A stretch of 64,000 nucleotides of DNA from Arabidopsis thaliana (taxonomy: Eukaryota > Streptophyta > Magnoliopsida > Brassicales > Brassicaceae). Positions 57,350 through 64,000 of the stretch are shown here, in pieces. Under the pieces are notes generated by a model that did no database searches, was not told where the DNA came from, and worked only from the letters and a program-made list of their open reading frames with translations. The stretch lies in NCBI RefSeq assembly GCF_000001735.4, contig NC_003076.8, positions 17,177,835 to 17,241,834 of the forward strand, written 5' to 3'. The translations under genes and the position numbers were made by a program. Numbering within the stretch: the first letter of the stretch is position 1; every line of letters starts with the position of its first letter.

Positions 57350-58644
57350 ATGGCGATGAAGGCTTCTATCAAAGGCAAGTACGATACTGACAAAACCAGT
57401 GGAATCGGTTCACTTGCTTTCAACGCCGGCGATATTAAGCTACGCGCCACCATGACCGATGCTACTCTCGTCGCCGGTCCTACTTTGACCGGTCTCGCTC
57501 TCGCTGTAGAGAAGCCTGGTTCCTTCATCGTCGAGTACAACGTCCCTAAAAAGGTCAGAACAACTCTTTTGATTTGAGTCAAAGCAAACAAATCTTAGAA
57601 ATTTTTCAATTCCCATGGAAATGAGATTGATTGCTTACGATTAAACCTAGGATTCAAGTCAAAGCAAACAAACCTAGAAATTACGCAGCTAATGCTTGAA
57701 TTGAAGTAGGATTTAGGATTCTGGAGTTTAGGGTTTTTAGATTCTCCACAAGTTTAAAGAGATTTGCAGGCAGACATTTAAGAATCTATGTGCTTAACTA
57801 TGTTGGTGATTTTGGTTTACAGGATGTTAGGTTTCAGTTCATGAACACAGTAAGAATTGCAGAGAAGCCTTTGAATTTGACTTACATTCATAGCAGAGCT
57901 GATAACAGAACAATTGTCGATGGGAGCCTTGTGATTGATTCTGCAAACAAACTCTCTGCTAACCACATGGTTGGGACAAACAACTGTAAGATTAAGTATA
58001 CCTATGCTCATGGAGGGTTAGCTACGTTCGAGCCGTGTTATGACTTGGCGAAAAATACATGGGATTTTGCGGTTTCTCGAAGATTTTATAGTGGTGATAA
58101 TGTGAGGGCAACTTATCAGACGTCTAGTAAGTTGTTGGGTATGGAATGGTCAAGGAACAACAAAGCAAGTGGATTCAAGGTAAGAAAGAACATTTTCAGT
58201 CGAAAGTTCATATCGTTTACTATATTTTGATGACAATCTTAGTTCTTTAAAGTTAAACGGTGATATCAGTGACTTAAACCTGGTAGAAATAGAATTGATT
58301 TGATAGATGAAACTGCTACCTACATGGGATGCATAGCTTCTTGACAATAAGGCATCATCTTTGGGTTAGGATAGTTCATGTATTCTTTGCTGCATCATAA
58401 TCAGTAATTTTAGATTGTTCTGTGTATTGGCAATCATATTTAGACATTGGATTTGCTTTCTTTTGAGCAACAACTATGTCGTGAAGAAGCTTTACCGCTT
58501 TACGAACTTTAGAAATTCCATGTGTTTTGGTCGTTGATGGGCTTTATTTTCTTGTTTCAACAGGTATGTGCGTCTGTGAATCTTGCGGATGAACTGAAAA
58601 CGCCGAAATTGACCGCAGAAACTACATGGAACCTTGAAATGTAG
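57350..58644 (+). CDS. OEP24B: Outer envelope pore protein 24B, chloroplastic
   Basis: Three exons, 57350-57553, 57823-58179 and 58564-58644, give 213 aa. The start [15 protein letters not shown] follows AAAATGGCG directly downstream of the CT tract. The chain shows alternating polar and hydrophobic beta-strand patterns over its length ([96 protein letters not shown]). It has no cleavable transit peptide, as expected for a self-inserting outer-envelope beta barrel. OEP24 forms a poorly selective pore for triose phosphates, sugars and amino acids in the plastid outer membrane. All expected parts are present. It corresponds to At5g42960. Confidence 0.96.
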
Positions 58645-58865
58645 TCTCTTCTTTACACTACTTAGCTAAGTTTCACTTCAATTGTTTGGTGTTGCAACAC
58701 ATTTTACTAGTCGGTTCTTGCGAATCTTCCGAAATTTTGTTGCAACAGTTTCTCATTATTATTACTAGCAGTTTCGTCTGTTATCATTGATCATTTCTTA
58801 AATTCGCATAAGTTTTGATCGTTCAAGAATAAAAATTAAACAACGAATGGGAAAATGTTATATGT
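58645..58865. other. OEP24B 3' UTR region
   Basis: AT-rich downstream sequence of OEP24B up to the LINE insertion. No other feature is seen. Confidence 0.5.
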
Positions 58866-59342
58866 AACTACTAGTTTCATCTGAGAAATCATGAGGGGAA
58901 AATGTTGTGGCTGGGACTTCGTGCAATCCCGAGAGTTCAGACAGTGTTGGAAGTGGAACTTGAAGCTATGAGATGGGCAGCTCTTTCAATGTCAAGATTT
59001 AACTATAAGAAAGTCATCTTTGAATCAGATTCCCAACATCTAGTGTCTCTGTTAGGGGATGATACTGATTATCCAAATTTGGCCCCAAGAATTCAGGACA
59101 TTAGACATATATTCCAACAATTTGAGGAGGTGAAGGTGATGCATATAAAGCGTGAAGGAAACAGTGTGGCAGATAGAATTGCTAGGGAATCTCTTTCTTT
59201 ATTGAATTATGATCCTAAAATGTATTCTAAAGGTGCCGGCTTGGATAAAAGATTGTGTGTATTCAGACTCTGTGTAATCACCGTTTGGTAAATGAGAAGT
59301 TGTTGTTGAGCCAAAAAAAAAAAAAAAACTACTAGTTTCATC
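58866..59342 (+). mobile_element. 5'-truncated LINE fragment with 16-bp target-site duplication and poly(A)
   Basis: The insert is about 58882-59326, flanked by the perfect direct repeat AACTACTAGTTTCATC at 58866-58881 and 59327-59342. It ends in a run of 16 A (59313-59328, overlapping the repeat by two). Only the last 445 bp of the element is present, covering the C-terminal part of the ORF2 RNase H region. Perfect repeats and an intact tail indicate a young insertion. It lies between the convergent 3' ends of OEP24B and CSN4. Confidence 0.92.
58902..59291 (+). pseudogene. RNase H domain fragment from LINE ORF2
   Basis: Open frame of 129 aa from ATG 58902. Residues 15-100 match the C-terminal two thirds of a plant LINE RNase H: VELEAMRWAALSMSRF with the catalytic Glu, FESDSQHLVSLL with the second Asp, and IKREGNSVADRIARES with the last Asp. 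The first catalytic Asp (the NxDGA-type motif) lies upstream of the truncation and is absent, so the product should be inactive. It matches the locus remembered as At5g42965, annotated as an RNase H-like protein. No evidence of host use is visible. Confidence 0.82.
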
Positions 59343-59635
59343 ATTCTCTTGCACAAGAAAGGTTCATCTATGCATAAAATAATTTGTTCTGAGGTAAAAA
59401 TGTACCCTGAACCTCTTTTCAACTTTCTTAAAAATCCTCATTCAATGCCTAATCTTTTCCTCTCTGAATCAATTAACCTAAAGACATAGACATGAATTTG
59501 CAAGAAAGTAAATAAGGTGAAAATGACTGTCCCCAAAACACAGCAATTTGGCAAAAACTTTGGCATGAGACTCGATCCGTTGCTCGGCTAATACAAATTA
59601 ATCATCATGAGGCGATCTCACGGCTTGGGAGTCAA
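59343..59635. other. CSN4 3' UTR region
   Basis: Sequence between the LINE fragment and the CSN4 stop, presumably the CSN4 3' UTR on the minus strand. Nothing else is recognised. Confidence 0.5.
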
Positions 59636-62600
59636 TCAGACAGGAACAGACATGCCTTTCTTGGCCATCCCATCCAGAATGTCATTGAGAGCTTGGCATA
59701 ATCCCGATATCTGCACAGATTCCACTTTTCAGTCATATTCCACGCCAATAAAACAAACAATCATATATAGTTGCTCTAAAGAGACAAAGAGTGGGAGGGA
59801 GAGATAGAAAACCTGTTGATCCCATTGTTGTAGTTCCTCCACGTCATCCTCAAAATGAATCACAGCCTCCTCCTGAACAGTAACATAAAATATTAAAACA
59901 CGTCTAGGAACCTCCTTCTAGAAAATCAACACTAACGAGAATTCTCTTCAGGGCTCTTACATAGCTCAACCAACAAAGTATTTTTTATTGCTTACCTGAT
60001 CTATGGAACCCCTCATTCGGTCTTGCCCAATCATATTAGCTGCTATCTTCTCCGCTTTTCTTGGATCAATCGCCAACAGAGTTCCCAATTCATCAAACCT
60101 AGGATATAAAATAGTTGAGAAAATCAAACAAGTCTAGACACACAAAGAAGATACTAATTCGACATCTCATACCTTATGTTTGTGTAGAGTTTGCTTGCAC
60201 TAAGAAGGTTATGCTCAATCATAGCACGGTCAAGAACAGTGGATTTGTCAGGCAAAGATGCTTTCTGTTGAAATCAACAGTGTAATAACTTGTTATGAAC
60301 CTACTTACCAACTCAGATGTTATCCAAAAACTACATCTAAATCTTAATTCACAGTCCATACCTGATGTGGCCTTAGTTCTTCTGAAAAGGCATCAATCTC
60401 TGGTCTCCTTAAAATCCTTTCCAGATACACCTATAAAGTTGCATTAAAAAACAAAAAGTTACCATGCATTTCTAACCAAGCCTCTATAAGCTATGGTGAA
60501 CTTGTTTGATTTGATAATGAATCAAATCTAATAAACATCATGCCGGCTTAAACAAGAGTAATATGTGAGTTCAAACAATACTATATGTCCAATAGCATGA
60601 AAATGTATGTTTGTCTACTAGAGGAAACAGTTGTAGGTAATAAGAGATAGAACCTTCTGCAGGATAGGATAAATCTTCAGCTTGGAGCAACGCTCATCCT
60701 GTTAATAGAAAGATATTGAGAAATAAAAAACAATAAATAAGCAAGCAGGAAAGTATTCTATTTGTAATCCAAAAGGGAATTACTTTGTATAAAGTTGCAA
60801 GAACACGAGAACGCTGAGGACCAGCTCCAGCTAATATGGTACATGTGACAGCAGCTGATAGGGCCTGCTCTAAAGCATTCTCATCAATCTCTCTGAAAAG
60901 ATTAGAAAACACATTATAACCGTTTCAGAATATGAGATATCACAAAGGTATTGGAGAGAGAAAAGAGGAACACTATTCAATCACAGAGAGGGGAAAAGTA
61001 GGAAACTAGCTTTAAATACAGAGTCTCCAAAGATGGATAGAAGATTAATTAATCATTATTCCATCCGAACAAGAAACCAACAGAGGAGAATTTGAAGAAA
61101 AGATGTAGCAGAAAGATAAGTCAGTTCACTTACTCATCCCCTATTTGGCGTTGCTCAATCTGAGATATGCCGTAATACCGAAGTGCAGCCTCTAAAAACT
61201 TTCTTTTCATGTCCAAAATTCTAGCATAGCAGACCTGAAACAGAAATATATTAAAACTTGAAAACGAATGCTCCTTAATCACCCAGCACATAAATTCTTA
61301 GTTTACTTTAAGGTGGTCCAACCTTGTACTGCAAATTCAAAACTTCATTCTGACTATTGCTCACTAAGAAAGAAGCTTTATTTATAAAAGCCTCTGCATT
61401 TACAGCATCATCATCCTGAAAATTTCAAAACACAAAAGTATTAGAGAACAATAAAAATTTAACTAAATGTATTTATACAACTCTGCTAGCCTCAATTTAC
61501 TCTCACAAGCAATAAATAAAAAAGTGATGTAGTGAAGCAGAATAATGCTCTTAACAGTCGATATTCCTAATTTCATGACACTTAGATTTGGTCAAGAGAC
61601 TTAACTTTAAATAAAATCTCTCTAGAAAAATGTCCAAATATTTGAAGATTGAATCAACATTCAACAACGGGTTTCTTTTGTGCTTTTAAGATCTAACTTC
61701 TGTAACTGATTGACACGCACCCACAGAAGGAAACAAGACAAACTAGCTATAAATCATTACTGCGATGCGTAAATTCATCTCATAAACAGAGATAACCGAT
61801 TTACATGCTTAAAAATTAATGAAAAGGACACAGAATCTATTGTGCATATGTACATGAAAGGGAAAGACAAACCTCGAGATACAAACGAGCAATTTGGATA
61901 CACTTTGAAAGCTTGAAGTTGTCGTCAACGGCCCTAATAAAGAATTCCGCAAATCCAAAATAAGCAACACAAAAGAACATAGAGAGGAAACTAAAACAAA
62001 ATTCTGCTCAATGCCACACACCTCATTCCAGAATCCAGATCAATTCCACTCAACATCTGTGCTGCTTTTGACCATTCCTGCTCTGATTCATACAAACCCG
62101 CAAGTTTTTCTCTGATAACAAGTGCCTGCAAATACACCACAAACAGTTTCATCTCTTAGAATAAAGAGATTGAAAAACAACACAACGTACATTGTCTCAG
62201 TTATCCCAAAATACAGCATCCTTAGTAAACAAATATCTCAAATTAGCTTTCAGTGTAGATTTCACATACCAAAGCGGTACAATAGCAAAGCGACTCTACA
62301 TACCTCTCAACTTATGTTAAGTAGGTAAACTAATTAGGGTTTAAAAAGTACACGATTGCTGCTAAACAGTAAGGTATCACGAAGAGAAAACAAACCTGTT
62401 CCTCAAAGGAAACAACTCTAGGCTGAATCTGGGTAAGAGTAAATTGAGCAATCTCCTTCTGCGTCTCCGGTTCTAATCTCCCAAGCTCTTGTGCGAAAGA
62501 CTGCAAAAGCTGCCTCGAAACCACCAACGGGACATCATCGGAAAGAACTGGAAAAATTGTGAGGAAGCAAAAATCAAAATCAAACCAGAAATTCTGATAT

Positions 62601-62815
62601 AAACCGAATTCCATAAGAACAAAAAGCAGTTGTCGAATCTCTTATGAAGTTGAAACCATGAGAAAGAAGGGAGATGCGAAATTACTGTGATCGATGAATC
62701 TCTGAGCTTGGAGAAGATCGTTGGAAGAGAGAACAGAGGAGAGGATGAGTTTGTACTGTTCGATTTTCTGGCGTTGGTCACCGATTGCAGAAGCGTTCGT
62801 CAAAGCTTCATCCAT
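59636..62815 (-). CDS. CSN4: COP9 signalosome subunit 4
   Basis: Thirteen exons: 62815-62686, 62547-62396, 62125-62022, 61933-61873, 61415-61323, 61234-61134, 60892-60784, 60698-60654, 60430-60362, 60264-60173, 60098-59996, 59872-59813 and 59710-59636. All junctions are in phase, giving 397 aa. The N-terminal part is helical repeats ([39 protein letters not shown]). The PCI winged-helix domain runs from about residue 200 to 365 ([53 protein letters not shown]), and a C-terminal helix ends [14 protein letters not shown]4 (COP8/FUS4) is a structural subunit of the signalosome that removes NEDD8/RUB from cullins and represses photomorphogenesis in darkness. Every part is intact. It corresponds to At5g42970. 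Confidence 0.97.
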
Positions 62816-64000
62816 GGCTTCTCTTCTGAGATTTTCTCTCCCGCTTCGATTGAAACCCTAAGAAACCTTACAAGGTTTTGATTTCTCTCTCGCTTTTTTT
62901 TTTTTTTTTTTTGGAGTTTGCTCTCTTTTTATATTAAAAAAATAAACGGGGACTAGATTCTGTGCCGGTGATCGGAGAGGCGCTTTACAAAATTTACTTA
63001 ATATGGTCACAACTCATATGAGATTAGTACCCAAAATAAATTAAAATATATATATATATATATTAAGCATAAATACTATATTTTTTTTTGTTAGTTCATA
63101 AATTTTATAATTAATTTGTGATGGTAAGTTTACCAAATTGATTGTAGATTAAAAAAAAAAATCAACAAATAATATATTGTTTAGAAATATTTTTATATGT
63201 GAGCCTAAATTACTACAGTAAATCTTTTACACAAATAAAAAAACACGTCGTGATTTGGAAAACACGATGATGAGGTATTTTATGATGACAATACCACGTT
63301 TAATATTATGATACCAGATCGGAAAAAGATGATATGTTATGTGTTTTAGAGCTTAGGGAGCAATTTAAGATGGAAACGTAAATAATTATTTGTTGAGAAA
63401 GAATCGACTAGAAGCAATCGAAAAATTGATCGAATGGTCAAGATATGACCGAGAAGTCATCGGAAAAGTTGTGAGCCCAAATCTTGAGAGCAATGACATG
63501 CAAAATGTTTTGAAAGTGCTCTCATGAATTAAAAGTGAAAAAAGAACCACTCTCTCGTTACATAGAGGGTAGTATATAAAGAAATTTACCTATCTCAGAC
63601 TAGGAAACCAAGTCTCGCATTGGAATACGACTTTGGTTTAAACATGTGAGCTGACTGACAAATCGATTTTATGTGCTTTACAACTTAGATATAACTGAAC
63701 ATATTGGTATTGGATGAGGTTGGACGATAGACTCATAGACACAATCGTTGTCTCGAAAAATCACGAGTTTCTCTCGCTTAAAGGATTTTTTTTGATGAAG
63801 TTTATGGTGATCCCGTTCGAGAACATCACAATTGTTTTTGAATCAACTTTACAGATCCATATTGTAACTAATGATTATAGACTACATAGTTTACCAAAAT
63901 TACATTTACTCAAAAGAACAGATGCGGTTGTTGATGGCAAAACTTTTTTGGAATGGTAGACATCCCATTGAAAGAAAACAAATTGCCATGGTATGGAATT
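62816..64000. other. CSN4 promoter and unassigned sequence to window end
   Basis: The CSN4 leader and promoter lie just right of 62815 (T tract at about 62897-62912 and a (TA)n run at about 63047-63062). From about 63380 to the end the base composition becomes less AT-rich and there is a TATATAAAG motif near 63571, yet no open frame beyond about 80 codons. It could be a decayed mobile element or the far 3' flank of the next gene. I could not assign it. Confidence 0.4.

Noticed and set aside
1-64000. tRNA, rRNA, CRISPR arrays and bacterial-type operon signals
   Set aside because: I looked for tRNA B-box and A-box pairs, rRNA cores and regularly spaced short repeats and found none; the window is ordinary plant nuclear DNA.

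Overview
This is a plant nuclear window. It is AT-rich and dense with genes that carry short GT..AG introns. The encoded proteins and their order match, from memory and without any database lookup, the Arabidopsis thaliana chromosome 5 block from about At5g42830 to At5g42970. Spliced lengths worked out here agree with the lengths I remember for those genes: PAH2 930 aa, SCP2 123 aa, bZIP15 370 aa, THO5A 819 aa, EXA1 1714 aa, OEP24B 213 aa and CSN4 397 aa. The source is therefore A. thaliana or a very close relative.

Layout. 0-5 kb: last codons of a BAHD-type acyltransferase, a large DC1 (C1-like zinc finger) protein, and a Clot/TRP14-type thioredoxin-like protein. 5-18 kb: a LEA_2-type membrane protein, the lipin PAH2 (11 exons), a WEB-family coiled-coil protein and peroxisomal SCP2. 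19-27 kb: a small secreted prolamin-like protein, the clock and cold gene COR27 with a motif-rich promoter, a 5'-truncated LINE with an open RNase H frame, and bZIP15. 28-42 kb: THO5A, a class-3 lipase and a RING-H2 protein with a long leader intron. 42.6-46.6 kb: a gene-poor stretch. 46.6-53.2 kb: the GYF-domain translational repressor EXA1. 54-57 kb: two nearly identical DUF784 secreted-protein genes on a 1.2 kb direct duplication. 57-63 kb: OEP24B, a second young LINE fragment, and CSN4. The last 1.2 kb has no recognised gene.

The genes are independent eukaryotic transcription units, not an operon. They cover lipid metabolism (PAH2, SCP2, lipase, possibly the acyltransferase), RNA and translation control (THO5A, EXA1), light, clock and protein degradation (COR27, CSN4, RING-H2) and chloroplast functions (WEB, OEP24B). 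I found no undescribed multi-gene system. The most notable non-gene signals are two LINE insertions with target-site duplications, the DUF784 tandem duplication, an exact 240-bp-period repeat in an SCP2 intron, a 2 x 32 bp G-box repeat upstream of OEP24B, an evening-element and G-box cluster upstream of COR27, a 22-bp hairpin in EXA1 intron 1, and a promoter-like and leader-like stretch with no gene behind it near 20 kb.
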